Shown: positions 1 to 13,800 of the stretch, piece by piece
How the letters are laid out: each line of letters begins with the position of its first letter
How positions within the stretch are numbered: position 1 is the stretch's first letter
Made by a program: the position numbers and the translations under genes
NCBI RefSeq assembly: GCF_963662255.1
Contig: NC_085047.1
Coordinates: 93,379,619-93,443,618, forward strand
Length of the DNA: 64,000 nucleotides
From: Cinclus cinclus
Taxonomy: Eukaryota > Chordata > Aves > Passeriformes > Cinclidae
Direction: 5' to 3'
Notes under the pieces: model-generated
The model's input: only the letters and a program-made list of their open reading frames with translations
What the model was told of the DNA's origin: nothing
Databases searched by the model: none

Positions 1-1797
1 GTAAATCAGTATTCAGGCACCTTTGCAAAAGAGGAAAAGTAACCTTGCCGAGGCTCTTCCCTTCTCCCAGGGAAATTTTGGCTGTGGGTTTTACTTGTGT
101 CACAAGAGCTGCAGATGTCCAGCTGTGTTTGACAGCCTGAATATACTTATTGAGTGTCCCAGGTTTAAGGATGCAGCAGTGAATGTGGCCTTGCCTGCTA
201 GCAGACGGACAGACAGTGAAAGCAAGATTTTTTTATCATGGATATCTGCTGTAGCTGGTTCTACATCCACAGATTTTTTGATTCGTTGCTTCTCTCCATA
301 GTGTGTTGTGCAAAATTAAATTTCGAGGTGGTCATGGTAGGTCTAGAGGCAGTATTCTCATCGTGAGTTTCTGCTTTGAATCATTATCAGAAATAGCTGA
401 GAAGTGAAACTGTGCGCTTTTCATGTCCAGTTATCAGGCCTGAGCTTGTTGCTTTCATATCCAGATGAGTGTAATGGGGATTTTATCTACTTGTGGAAGC
501 AAGAGGGTTTCAGGCAAGGCTGCAAAGCAGCTCTGTGCAGTGAGTAGCACAAAGTGCAGACAGCTGCAAGGATTGCTGAGCAAGAAATACCACTTCTGTT
601 GCTACTCATAAAAGCAGGAGCATGATCATACATTGTCCTTGTGTAGCACTCTGAGGCATTGGTAACATTGGGCTGCCAAATATGGAAGAATGCAGTGTTG
701 GCAGGGTATTACAGAACAAGAGAAATTTATGCTTAATCATACTCTGAGGCAGATTTTTAAGTGCTGGATGCTGTAGGTCACAGAAGTGCCTAAAATCCCA
801 TGTCAGTTGTGGGTGGTTGGTAACTTACAGAATTACTCTTTCATTAGGAGAAGCCTCTTAAGGCTTTTAGCAACATTTCTGAAATTATGCTGAGTTTTTC
901 AGTGGCAGTGTGTTTCCCATCTCTCCAGTGCTGTGAATAATTGGTGTTTTCCATCAGTGGTGTTGCTGTGGCTCACATGGATGAGACCTGGAAGGAGGGA
1001 GCCTCAGGATATACCTCTCCTGTCTTTCTTTGACAGAGCTTTTGATCCTAAGCCAACTCTACATACTCTCTTAAATGCAGTGTTACTGCCTTTTTCCTAT
1101 GCTACAGCCCTGCAGAGTAGTGGTCCATGTAGCTATTGAAAATTCTAGCAGTGCTCAGAGATCACATTTTAAAATAAGCTAATTCAAATTAGGCATTGTA
1201 GCTGCATCCCTCCCTTGCCCTGCTTTTTTCTCAGTCTCGCAAGTCTGGAGAAGTTGAGAATGTGTAGAAAATTAATTTTTCATTTAAGATGTTTTGAACC
1301 AGTGCTATAAAACTTTGGGTTAAAAAGAAATAAAGTTAAGAGCCACCAGTAAGTAATAAGTATAGAAGATTTGAGTTTGGAGGATTTTTTAATGCAAGAT
1401 CACTGGAAAATATTTCTTAAATTACATCTGAGAAGTCAAGAGTAACAGGTAAGGTACTTGCCCTGTGAAGTCTGAAACTATTTGCTTGCTTTTTATCAGT
1501 TGTCAGTTCTGACTCACGGTGGTGGTGGGGATTTTTTGTTTTGTTTTAAATATAGATATTTTAAAGTTCACCCAGTGTAAGTTTAGAGCATGGACAGGTG
1601 TGCAGGACTGTAGGCAAAGCTATTGAAAAATGTTACCCATTATATTGAAATGTTCATTATATTGAAATGAAACGTGTATCCATCATAGCATATGATGCCT
1701 CCAACGTTTACAATGTCTCAGTGCAGTCTTTCTTATTTGCTCCCTATTCAGAAGCACACTTGTTTGTCCTGATTAATTTTTTTTTTTTTAACTATAG
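1..1797 (+). other. CARS2: CARS2 intron, partial (upstream of the KMSKS exon)
   Basis: No exon is recognisable here. In particular I looked for the codons of the preceding conserved block (the histidine-rich FPHHENEIAQ-type motif of CysRS) and did not find them. A T-rich polypyrimidine tract runs up to the acceptor at 1796-1797. Short frames in this interval (for example 23-301 and 933-1139) have no recognisable content. Confidence 0.75.
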
Positions 1798-1865
1798 GGC
1801 ATTTGCATGTTAAAGGAAGTCAAGAAAAAATGTCAAAGTCACTAAAAAACTACATAACGATTAAG
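1798..1865 (+). CDS. CARS2: CARS2 exon carrying the KMSKS signature
   Basis: The exon follows a strong pyrimidine tract and TATAG acceptor and ends at AAG before GTAATT. It starts with two bases completing a glycine codon, then reads [18 protein letters not shown] and four more residues (ITIK). EKMSKS is the second ATP-binding signature of class I aminoacyl-tRNA synthetases. Its mobile lysine-containing loop stabilises the transition state of amino-acid activation. It ends in phase 0. Confidence 0.96.
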
Positions 1866-4800
1866 GTAATTTCTTTGTTTGAATTGAAGCAATTTTGTAG
1901 GTTTGTAATGTGTATATATTAATCACAGCCCTCTTTTGAGAAAACTTTAGAGTATGTGCTTGTGCTGCAGTGTTTCTCTGGTATCTGCTGATATGATGTT
2001 GTTGTAGATCTGCATGTAGGATACCTGCTCAGATTCATGGTTTGCTTATAATGATGGATCTTGCTGAGCTTAGAGTGTTTGTAGGAGCAGAGTCTGTGCC
2101 CAGTACCAGGATCCTGCACTACAGATTTGTGGTTGGACTTAACAGTCTCAGGGGTCTTTTCCAACCTGAATGATTCTGTTCTGCAGTGATGGGTTCTCAC
2201 CAGTCTGTTTTAATAGTGCTTTGAAAAAGCATGAACTTGAAAAAGATGGATGTTTTTCCTCGTCCTTCTTTAGGTGAAATGGAACATAGTGTCAGTGTTT
2301 TGTCAGGCAGCTACTGGGTATCCTGAGCCACACTATTGCAGCAGTCTCTCCCATTACCCTCTATTTTTATTTTTATACAGTGACCTTTGTGATGCACAAA
2401 GGCTTTTCCTTTTGATAGCCATGGGCCACATGACTGTTATATTTCATTGTGTCCCCAGGTCTGGTATGGCCTAGAGCAGGGCTTCTCTGCCAGTTGTATG
2501 ATACAGCTGTGCATGGTGCTGGGGTGGCTCCCGTGATGGCTGATGCCTTCAGCTGGATTAGAGTGGTTTTATTCCTTTAGACAAAGCTTGGGAAGCTGCT
2601 TTGGCATATATGTTCCCTTCTGGCCTCTTGGAAGAGTTAACTAAAACAGTTTAAAAAGAAGTTCAGTGTGAGCTTCTTTATTCTTAAGTCTTCTGATGCT
2701 GTCTGGGTACAGTTAAGCCCTGTTCCCTGGAGCTCTCAATTTTCACAGAAATCTCACAAGTCTCAGCAGGTACTGTGGACAGGGTGGAGAAATGACCACA
2801 AATGGAGTGCATGGAGTTAAAAGCAGCATATAAAAATGTTCCCCTCCATGTCCCCCATGATGACACAGCTTGTGTTGAGGAAACAAATATTTCAGGCCTG
2901 TCTGTCTTTCCTTGTAGGAAATACAGGGCCAAACAGCATGCTTTCAAAGAGCTGTGATTCTTCATCTGTTCTCTGTTCTCAGGGAAATGCAGAGTTGTGT
3001 TTTCTAGTTTGGATGGTTCTTTCCCGAATTTGAATTCATTTCTGTACTGTACTCATATTATTCTACCTCCGTATATTAGTGTAAAGCTTCTGGGCATATT
3101 TGGTACATTCATTTATATCCAGTTTTGTTTTAAAAACCCACAATAAACAAATGAACACCAATCAAAACAATCAGTATAACTGTTTCTTGATTGTGATTTT
3201 CTCAATTATTCCTATTTTCACTTGAGAGACAGCACATTGCTGATGCTTTTTCGCTGTTCAGGCTGGTTTAGTCTTGTAGCAGAAGCCTTATTTCAAAATG
3301 TGAGATTTAAACAAATGACACTTTCCATATTTTCTCACTTGTACTGGCTTCTTATGATTTTTGATTTTTTATGGCACTTCAGTGATCCTTACCAGTTTGT
3401 AAATTAAAAGAAAAAAAAAAAAGCAGAAGTGCAGTAGTCACAGTCAGTCTACCACAGTGTCCAGCCTTACTGAGAGCAGGGTTGAAGTTGATTGAATATT
3501 TTATTAATGTACCTTCCAAACATTTAAATTGCTCATTATGCTATTAATATAAACTAATTGTACTAGTAGTAATATTAATAGTTTACTGTTTACTGGAGTA
3601 AATTATTTGTAAAGCTACATAAATATTGGAGTGGAGTTTATTAGGCCTCATAATTAACACAGATAACTCTTTTTATATTGCTAGGATTTATCTTCATTCA
3701 CTCCCCATGTTTCTTCATATTCTAGTCACAGAAAAAGTACACTTATTTTCTTTTTCAAAAAAACTTTTTTTTTAAGTTTTAAAAACTCAGGAGCTTTCCT
3801 TTCTGTAAGATTGTATCCCAATCTTAGTTTGATAATTTCATTTTGGTAGTTTTTGCGAAGGTCTTTATATAGTATATGTTTGATTGTACTTGCAAAGTAA
3901 TTTTCACTATCTTGTATTGGACATTGTGTGTATATTTATATCTTGTATATATGTATGTACATCTATCTTACATGGAACTGAATTTTATTTAGTTTAGCTT
4001 TTAAAGCAGTGTTAGAGTGCAAAGATTTTATGCCTGTCTTAAATTGCAAAGATGTGTTATCATGTTAGTTTGAAAAACAAGGGGGTGGAGTAGCTCTTGA
4101 AATCGCCATCATTCTAAAGCTGTCTTTTTTTGCATGGAGTTTAGGATTTCCTGAAGAAATGTTCCTCAGATCAGTTCAGAATGTTTTGTTTGCGTGGCAG
4201 ATACAGCTCAGGTAAGGAAAAGCCCCTTAGCTGTTGAGGTGTGCATGGCTTTCCACACACCCTTCCCAGCTGGAGGTGCGGAGGTGAAGCGCACTCCCCC
4301 TTCGAGGCCGTGCAGTTCCCAAAATCCTGTGGGTGGAAAGGTTTTGGTGGTGCTCTGTGGGGCTGCTTCTTGTCTAACACTTAGAAAATTGTCTTTTCTG
4401 AGCACAGTACATTAACCATTCATTTAAATACCTTCTTGAGCTGCAGTTAGTTGTGACTCTCAGTTAATTGCGCTTTTAATTAATTAATTACCTCTGATCT
4501 GCATTTGTTGTAGTTACTTGTATTGCAGTCACCACCAACTGTTGTTGGAGACGTATCTAGATGGAGCTGTGGCTTATATTTCTGTAGGGTACAGTGAGGG
4601 CTGGCTAATAATTTTTTATCTCCCTGCTGCGTTACCATTTTGTCCTGTGGAGTTCGTGAGTGTTCAGGCAGTTCTGTGTTGCAGTGCAGCTCTCTTAGAC
4701 CAGCACATGATAACCTGATGAACATCTTAGCCTGGCAGATCATCTCTCTGCTGGTGGAGAGAGGTGTGGGACATTTTGTCAGCTTCCCTATCTACCCCAT

Positions 4801-7800
4801 AGTGTTTCCAGCAGGTAGGTGCTACTTTGAGCTGGAAGAGGTTTTCATATGTCTGTGTTCTTACCAGTTTATTGGGGCCTGTGAAAAGCAAATGATAGTT
4901 CCTTAACCACTGCTGGGTCACCTGGCTTGTGGCTGTCCTGGCATAGCAAGGGAATGGTGGATCATGGGGCAGCAGCTGCTGTGGTGTTCCAGTGGGTCTC
5001 TATCTGCCTTGGATAAAGCACCTGTAGCTGTGTGACTGTGAGAGCTGGCGTGGCCAAGGCTCTGGGGCATTGCTCATGCCTGTCAGCTGCCAGTCTTTGT
5101 AGTCATGCAGTCATTGGATGAGAAGTCTTTCTGCTTGATAATACTGCTAGCTGCCTTGCAGGAACCACCCATGCAATCTTCCTGGTGGATCCTCCCTCTC
5201 CTAGGACAGTTGAAGGCATCAGGAAAGGAATAGATCCCTGCAATATTTCAAAGCTTAGGATAGTAAAGAGAAGTGATTATTAACTTCCCCTCCACTGTGA
5301 TAGAGCAGGATGCATCCAAATCAAAGGTCTGCTGCAGAACAGCATCCTGTTTGGGGCAGGCAGTGGGTTTCTGGCATGCTGGCTGTTCTGGGATGATGCT
5401 GCAGGGCAGTGGCACACTTGGCTGATTTCTTCTTTTAGGAGATGAAGTACCTTGTGTACACTCAAGAGGCTCCCTGGCTGGGGGAACCTGGGAGTAATGA
5501 ATAAATGTGTGTTTAAGACAGAAGAAAATAACACATACTACACTATCATATATATATAGATATATATATATATGTTTGTCATGTAAACAAGAGCCAAATG
5601 TCTGGTAGTTTCTAACCTTGCCTTGGGACAAGGAAGGGACTGGAGCCCAGCAGTGGAGGGTATCTGCAGACTTTCTTCGCTCCCTGTCAACTGGCTGCAT
5701 TTGAACCTGTGCTTTTTGCATTACTTCTAGGATAAACACCTTCCTGAGGTTGAAAAAGAACACTACCTGTGTGGATGTGGGTGGCTTTGATGAAAGGATA
5801 TAGTGGTGTCATATCAGAGTATAAGCCAGTTGTCAGGTAAGGGTTGCTCAGAAGTCTGCACTTTCCACCTCCACCTTATGAAGCCGTGTACATTGTTAGC
5901 TTCCCAGTAAAGAGCCAGAGCTGGTCTCTGCTGAGCCAGGTAATAATTCTGCTGCCTGTCAGCTTGTGTCCCTGCTATCAGTATTCACTTTGGTCTAAAC
6001 ATAAGTTTACTGCACTCCTTCTCATCTGGCTGTCTGCTCATATTTTTATGAGAAGTGAGATCTCAAGCACCTTTAGTTTGTTCCTTAAAACGTTTTTATA
6101 GCCTAGACGCATGGGTGATGGTTCCTGCCATCCCTACCTGCCAAAGAAAGTGTTTTGTAAAATCCAGGTTTGGGGGTCAGGTGGTACCACAAGTGTTGGA
6201 TTGAATTGGTAAAAATTATCTTTGTAAGCCTGTGGATGAGGGCAGTTCCTGACAGTTGGGAATGGCTTGTACTTTGATACTGTGGTTTCCTGGGCTTGGA
6301 ATGGCCCTTTTATGTTGTCTGGGCTGCCCACCCCCCCCCATCTCTTGTGTATGATAACAGGCACAAATAGAGACAGATGTGACTCCAGACTGCCCCAGCC
6401 TTGGAGGGGCAAGGGTTGAAAGGGGGTGCATGTGTTTCATGGGAGTGGAGTCCCTTCCTGTGATGATCATTGTCAGAGGGAGGATAAAGCTGCATGCCTT
6501 CCTTGTGGGGAAGAGGAGAAAAGTCAGAGAGAAGAGACTTGGATCATCCTTCCATAATGTATTTCTGCATGGGGTTCCTCTGCTTCATCACCCTCTCTGC
6601 CTGCTTGGGGTGGTGGTGCAGAGCTGCTTGGGGTGAAGCTGAGCTCTGGGGGCAGTGGTGATTATTTGGGCATTTTGCTTTGGCTGGTGCCTCTGGCTGT
6701 TCACTTCTTGGCCTGAATCACCACCATGTGGCACATCTGAGGCTGTTAGGAAAATGTTTCCTAGGTACCCTAGGCAGCAGCATGGTGACCCTCCACCAAT
6801 GTGCCAGCTGCTTCTGGGTGCATCTTGAAAGGAGATGTGTCATCTCCAAAGTCCTGTAGGACCCTGCTGTGAGGCAGCACTTTTCCTCTTGAACCACTTG
6901 AGTCTTCCACTTTCCTCTTCATCAGCAGTGGCTTCACTTTATGCAGTGAAGGGCAGGGCATGTGAGCCCTGCCACGGGCAGTGGGGTTCTGTCTCCAGAA
7001 TGCCCTCCTGGTCACCAGAAATGCTCCAGTAATGAACCTGGGTGAACTGCAATGTTTTGACCTCTCTGGTGTGTAATTTCTTGTTGATGCTAATAAACAA
7101 ATGTATTGTAATTTGATGATGCATTGGTGATGCCATTGGTGACAAAGGAGGGGAGGAATGGGGAGCACAGGGAAGGTTTATCGGGCCAGGCTTGCCTGTG
7201 CTGTGTTGTGGGTTTGCAGTGCCTGCAGGCAGTGGTTTGGGAGTATGCCCTGAGCTGCAGATGAAGAATGGCTTTTAGCAAAGTAGGTTTCATCAGGATA
7301 AACTTTTATCCAGTATTCCTTGCAGAATTCTTGTAACCAGGTTAATCAATTGATTATAAATGATGTATATAAATGTATATACATGATATAAATGTATATA
7401 AATGATCACTCTCAGTGTCTCTCACTGTGTTATAGAGGTCTGTACATTGGTCTTTTAGAAAACTGAGTGATGCTTGATCTAATGAGGCAATAATGTAGAT
7501 TTTTAATTATATACAAGTGAAAAATCTGACAAATACAGGTCCAGACAATCCTGTGGGAAGTATTTTTAAACAGTCAGGCTTCCTTGGGATTTAGGCTAAT
7601 GGAACTGAGATCAGGTCTCACATCTGGCTGCTTTTTCCCTCTTACATCTGTTCTCTTCGTAAGACTGTCTGCTCTAAAGAGTCTGTCTGGGGAGCACTGG
7701 GTACTTCTGCAAAGTAGTTGGTACCTTGGGCAGGACCAGAGGTGAGATTCCTGTGGAAACTATGAGTGATGCTCAGTGCTGATGATATTAGGAATATGCT

Positions 7801-10800
7801 GGCAGCTGTAGTTTGAATGTACCTTATTGCAGAGGTCAGGTATACAACAGTGAAGCAGTACTGCACTGGCTATGAATGGCTCTGGTGTGATACTGGGGGA
7901 AGGAATGCATTCAAACTTAGGTCTGTCCTAAGTGGCCACAACTTCCACTGAAGTCAGGTGAGCTCTCTTATGTGGGGTCCAAAAGCTTTTCTACAGAAAA
8001 TCACATTACTGTACAAATAAAAAAAAAAAAACCCTCACAGATAGCAATTCCCAGTAAAAGTGACAGTGAGCTAGTCTGGCACCTGCACTTCACAGAGTGC
8101 AGGCAAGGTGAGAGGAACCTGTTAAACTCCTAACAGGAGTGGAGTCTGGAAGTTCCCAAAGTGGAATTGCCTGCCAAAGCTGAGGTCTCCCTGAATGCAG
8201 TGGGGATGTCTGTGTGCATGAATGCCTGGTTAGTGGTAGGGCTAATGTTTCTGCAGCTGGTGGAATAGAAGCTCTGTAGAGTTCCTGTACAGCACATCTC
8301 ATCATAAAGTGGAGCTCAGCTGTAGATGCAAGGAATCACTTACCTTGAGGTTTTATCTTCCTTTCCAGTGGCCATAAGAGGCTTTGATATGTGTGAGTGT
8401 GATGAATCCCACCCCAGACATGCCCTTTTGAGTTTAAGCAATTTGTATTTTCTATAAAGATAGCTTTCTCAAAGTGATATGGTCAGTTTAGCTTTGATGT
8501 TGTGAGAGAATTGTTCAGGAGTTAGACCACAAGTTTTAGGTTCACCTGGATTTTAGATGATGCTGAAGCAGCCCTTTAAACAGAGTCAGCAGTGAGGGTT
8601 AGGCCTCTTTGGAGGTCCCCAAAGAGATTGTGTCTACCTAAATTAGAATAGTCACAAAATTAGAGGTATATGTTGGCATCACTAGAACACTTAGAAGTAT
8701 ATTAAATACTAATGCTTTGGATAGATAACTTTGCAGAGAGATTCAATAATGGAAAAAAATTAAATAGTGATTGCTTCAGTAAACTTCCAGATTCAACTTT
8801 TTGAATCAGTTTGATATGTTTTCCAGTAAGTTATAGTTTGTCATATGTAGTGATTGTCTTTTATATTGATTTAATTCACCTGGTGTGCATGAAGAATGGA
8901 GCTTTTGATTAAATGTGCAATTAATTTTAAGAAGTTTGCTATACAAATAATAACAAACTTCTCCTTTGTCTCCAGACACTGTTCCTATGTATGAAAGACA
9001 ACATTCTCTCCATCATAATGCCTTAATTTCTTTATTTCTTAGCAGTAGAATTTAGTGAGGAGAGCATGGAAGATGCAAAGAACCTTCTTCAGTCAGTCTC
9101 CTCATTTATTAGAGATGGAAATGCTTATATAAAAGGACAGCTGGTGTGTGACTCTGTCAGAGAAGACATACTGTGGGAAAGGTAAGTGCACCTCCTGTAT
9201 ATTAAAAGATTGTGATTATGTGAGCAGTAGGTCACCAACAGACTCGGAGGTTCTGTTTCAGAAGCAAGACAAGGACTAAGCAGCAGTCTTCCCTCCCAGC
9301 CCAAAAAACCAAGAGCAAGGTTTTTTAAAAAATTCTCTTTCTAGCCAGCTGTTTTTGCTCATAGTCTGCTACATTCAGTTAATTGTGTTTTTAAGATGTG
9401 TGCTACTTATCTAGTTTGCCTGTCCTAACACAGGCATCTTTGCCCCTTGTGAGCGATGTAGGAGGCAAAGCTATGGCAGTTGTGAGGCTCCCCAGTTTGT
9501 AAGTAGAGCTGGGCAGGAGTGACTGGAGAGGAAAGAGGATGTCTGGAGAGTGACACACCTTGGGTATGTGAATTTGTGATCAGGCTGGCTGGCACTGTGA
9601 TATGCAGCAGAGGAGAGAAGGGGCTACTGAGAGATTGGCCATGGGCATGGATGTCACAGGGAAGGGAGCAGTTACAATTGTGACCCTGACAATGGTGAGG
9701 AGAATCTTTTGGAGTCCATTATGAAAACCAGATTATCTTCAGGACTGAGATGTACTGTGTGTTGGGTGCAAAGCTGAGAGCAGGAGCACAGTGCTCTGGA
9801 GTCAGAGTAGGAGGGGTGACTGCCCTGAGGCAAGGTTAGTGCAGGCAGCTCTGGGCTGTAGAATGAGAGGGGAGAGAGAGTCTGTGCTCCAGAGTTGAGA
9901 GGCAGCTTCCCTGTGGCTCACGTACCTCACTGTTGGGGAAGCTTGTGGCTGTGCTGACTGAGGGTTGTAAGGGGCATTGGAACATGTTACAGGAAAGTGG
10001 AGTTGCATTAACTAGCTGTGATATTTGGCAAAAGCAAATCCTTCAGCAGGAGGCTGCAGGGGATCTGTTGGTGCAAGATAAAGCTGAGGCATGAAGAAGT
10101 TGAAATGGATAATCAGTAGGGGATATGTGGGAGGGCACAACTTGTGTATTCCTAGTTGTAAAAACAACTAAAATGAAACAAAGCTCTTAATTAGTGAAGT
10201 GTTAGATACTCAGTGGAAAGGGGGATGCTTGCAGGGAAAAGTGTTGGGAGGAATAAATTAAAGCAGCAGCGATCCAGTATCTGAGGGGAGGTAGGCATTC
10301 CAGGCAAAAAAAATCAGCAACAGGCAAAATAAGGGTCGGGAGAGCCCCAGAGATGCTAGCATAGCTTGAGGTTCCCCAGTTAGCCCTGCTCCTTGCACTT
10401 TCTTGGGAAATGGCATCCTTGGTCCAGCACTGTCAAGCTCTGGTTCGCCTGGCTGTATATGGGAGCATGCTGCCAGCAGCTGTTTGTAGCTCCCCACTTA
10501 TCCCTGCTGCTCTTCTCATCTCCCTCTCCAAGTGGCTGCAGCTGGTGGCACTGGTTCTGTGGTGATCAGTGCTGGTTACCCGCTGGCTTTTGGCACCGTT
10601 ACACAAATGGTCCTACTGGACCTTTCCATCTGGGCCATGATGAGTGGAATCCCTTGGGACTGAGGTTGGGCTGTCCTGGGAAATGAGGAGGCAGTGCTTG
10701 GTTCTGAGTTGGATCCTGACAACAGAATTCTTGGCCAACCCCAGGACAGCTTTCTTGCCAGGCACTGGAGTGCTGCCTGTGATATGCCTTTGGAAGAGAA

Positions 10801-13800
10801 GCATGCTGTTAGCATGATTAATGGGCTGCTGGAAAAAAAAACAGAACTCAGTAAGATCTTTGATGTGCTTAATATCAGCCTCATTTTCCATCTGTTTTTA
10901 AATGATTTAAGGCAAACTTTGCTCTGTTGCTGTTGGCCTCTCTGATTAGCCATGTGTATTTATTGAATGGCTGTAACACTTAGGATTTTGACATGCATCA
11001 AATTTTTTCCTTCACAGCAAAAAGATTTATTCTCCTTGATGAGTGCAGCACTGCCCATCACAGGACAGCTGGGAAGGAGATGGCAGTGTCCTTTCGATGA
11101 CTCCCTCTGGCTGAATGGCTGATGAATTCAGCATACTGCTGGCATCTTGTTTGTCTTATCTTAAATGTTACCTTTTCTTCTTGAAGGCTAGCCAACACAA
11201 AAGTAACCGTGAAGGCTGCGTTTGCAGATGACTTTGACACCTCCAGGGCTGTTGCAGCAATTATGGACCTCATTCACCATGGCAACAGACAGCTTAAGGC
11301 TGTTACTAAGGTAACCCATTAGGATACAGAGATCAGAAAATGACAGCTGTCCACTGTCCTACTGCTTAATGCAGACAGATTAGTTTATTGTTCATATAAG
11401 AAACCAGCAGAAACAATGCTCCATAAATTGTTGACCTTAATGGAGCCCATTTGTCCTGACCCTATCACAGGAATTGTGCATGGCTATTGTTTTGTGCTTT
11501 GTTGTGTCCAGAGGATGTTTCTTTCCTGCTGCCCTATATTATTCATACCTAAGGCTCCTGAAGCTGTTGTTACATGCTGCTCATTTTAGCGCTGGTTCTG
11601 TGTTCTTGTCCTGCTTCTTTGCTTAATATCCATGCACAGAAATTAAGCTAAACTGGGAAGTGGTGGGGGGTGGTTGCTGCAGGGGCTTTGGCTGGCAGCC
11701 CCAGGTGCACTGGACAGTCTTGGTGGCGAGTTCAGTGTTGGGGACTGAGTGGTTTCTGCTGTCAGCAGACTGTATCTGGCATCAGCATTCCCACATGAGT
11801 CTGTCTTCAGATTGCTTTTGGCAAATTAAGACCCTGTTAAGATCTCTCATGCTGACACAAATCTGGTAAGGACAAGACTTGAGCAATAAACACTATCTGA
11901 AGCATTTCTGGCTTCTCCATTTACCAACAGTTCCCTTTTGTCACTCAAGGTGAGCACCTCAGCCTTGTTGCTGTTCTCCCTGAGTACTGGTGTCACCATG
12001 TTCACCATGTTTGTGCAGTAAAAGAAATGTTGTGTACATGGTAATAACTGGTTTTAAGAGAGAATTAGCCCTGTTGGTTTAGAAATCCTGCCTCCCTCTG
12101 GTCCTGTTTTGGCGTTGGCTTTAAATTCTGTCCTTAGCCTTATCATTGCAAATTGACTCTGAGTGAATCCCTGACCTGAAACACTTTGCAGCAGGGATCT
12201 GTAATGGCATTATCGCTCCTAGATGCAACTACTCCCATATTGTCAGTCACTGCTTGTTCACTCTGAATTCCTCCTGTCGATTGTTTTGTTGAGAATGGGG
12301 TGGGATATTTGTGGGCAGCTGACTGGGATTTCTGGTTGAGGTGGTGGAGCTTTTCTAGGTACAGCCCAGCTGTCTGGAGTGTTCCCTCTTTATTATGTAA
12401 GTTATGAATGTACTTTTTCTCCTTAAGAACTCTGAATCCACATAACCACTTATTCCTCTCTTAAGCCTTCCTGCTAAGCATTTCTCACATTAGATGGCAG
12501 GCTCCTGTTCCTTTCTCCCAGTGGCCTGCTCCAGCTCCTCCCAGTTCAGGTCTTCCTATACATTTTAAACTATAGCTTATCTCAGGCTGTAATGAAGATG
12601 TCAGATAAAATCCAGTACCAGCTGCTGATTTGCTTGTGCATGTCATCACTCTTATTTTTTAGGCAAGGGTTAGTTCTCTGAATTGTTCCTGTCTGTCATT
12701 GAATCCTTATTTTATTGCTGATGCTACCAGGGCATGACAAAATGCCACATGCTTCCTCAAAGTGCGGGTCAAATCAATAAGATACTCAAAGAATTTTTAA
12801 AATCTTTTATATTATAGGTGCCCATTAATGTGGGATTTTGTTCTTTTTATTTTGTTTCCATACACACAGCCCTTTCATGCCCAGAAGTGCTATTCTTAGT
12901 TCAAATTTACTGCACACATGTAATGCATGGCAGCTTCTCACATCTCTTCTCCTCGCTGTGCAGGCTGGTGATAAGCTCTTCTCTTCCCTTGTTTACTTAA
13001 ATCCCTTCCCTTTGTGCTGTGAGGTGCCTTTATATCTCTAAGATTACCTGTCTGGGCAGGTGTTCCTGGTGGAGGTAGATATTTATAATTAGTAATCGTT
13101 TTCCCTTATGGACTAGGCTACAGAGAGATGCTGAGTTCTGTAATATGTATTGACTGGACAATCTCTTTTGAGTGTTTTCTAAACAGGATTCTGGATCTCC
13201 TAGAAGCTCTGTTGTGTATGGAAGCATTATTTCCTATATAGAAGGCTTTTTCAATGCCCTTGGGATGTCCTTTGGAGAAATACAGGTAATGAAATATCTC
13301 TTCTATGTGTTCAAGAATATGGTAGCAGCTCCAGTGTTATGTTTCATAGAGTGCTTTCTGAAAGCATCAGATGTAACAAAGTTATTTATGGTTTTAGTAA
13401 ACCTTTCTGCACTGCTTGTAGTTTCTCCTGTAATGTTTTAGAAGAGTGTATGAGCAGGTGGAACAAAGTATGGGCTTTTTAGTTCCTGGAGGTACTCCCA
13501 TGTGACTTCTGCACCAATTTTGGTGTGGAAAGGAAAGACTGAGGAATAAAACAAGAAAAAGTTAGCATTGGAGGCCTTTAAATTGTCCTGTCATGTGTCT
13601 GTCTTGCCCCAGCTTTTCCTCTTCCTGATGGCTGCATCCAGGCTGTCTTTGATAGGTGTGTGAATATTTGCAGTTGTGAGGGGTCCCACTCCTCTGAAGA
13701 AAGCCAGGAAAAGGAACTGCTCTGCCTTGAGCCATGGGGGAATATGGGGAGGGGAGGACAGTGAGCTGTGGATGGGGACCAACTAGTTCTGGGAAAGACA

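Larger units (their letters stand above)
4212..9042 (+). other. CARS2: CARS2 intron
   Basis: Canonical GT...AG intron of about 4.8 kb. It holds a short TA microsatellite near 5548-5573 and an AT-rich degenerate tandem repeat near 7355-7406. Longer frames here (5248-5763 minus, 6770-7168 minus) have no homology I recognise and no splice context. No other gene is seen. Confidence 0.75.

Noticed and set aside
1..1797. Search for the upstream CARS2 exon with the histidine-rich catalytic motif.
   Set aside because: No frame in this interval encodes it next to a usable donor site; the exon must be left of the window.
5248..5763. Minus frame of 171 codons.
   Set aside because: It spans the TA microsatellite, which it translates as a Tyr/Ile run. 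No domain, no splice context, in a CARS2 intron.
6770..7168. Minus frame of 132 codons.
   Set aside because: Low-complexity composition, no recognised family, intronic and antisense to CARS2.
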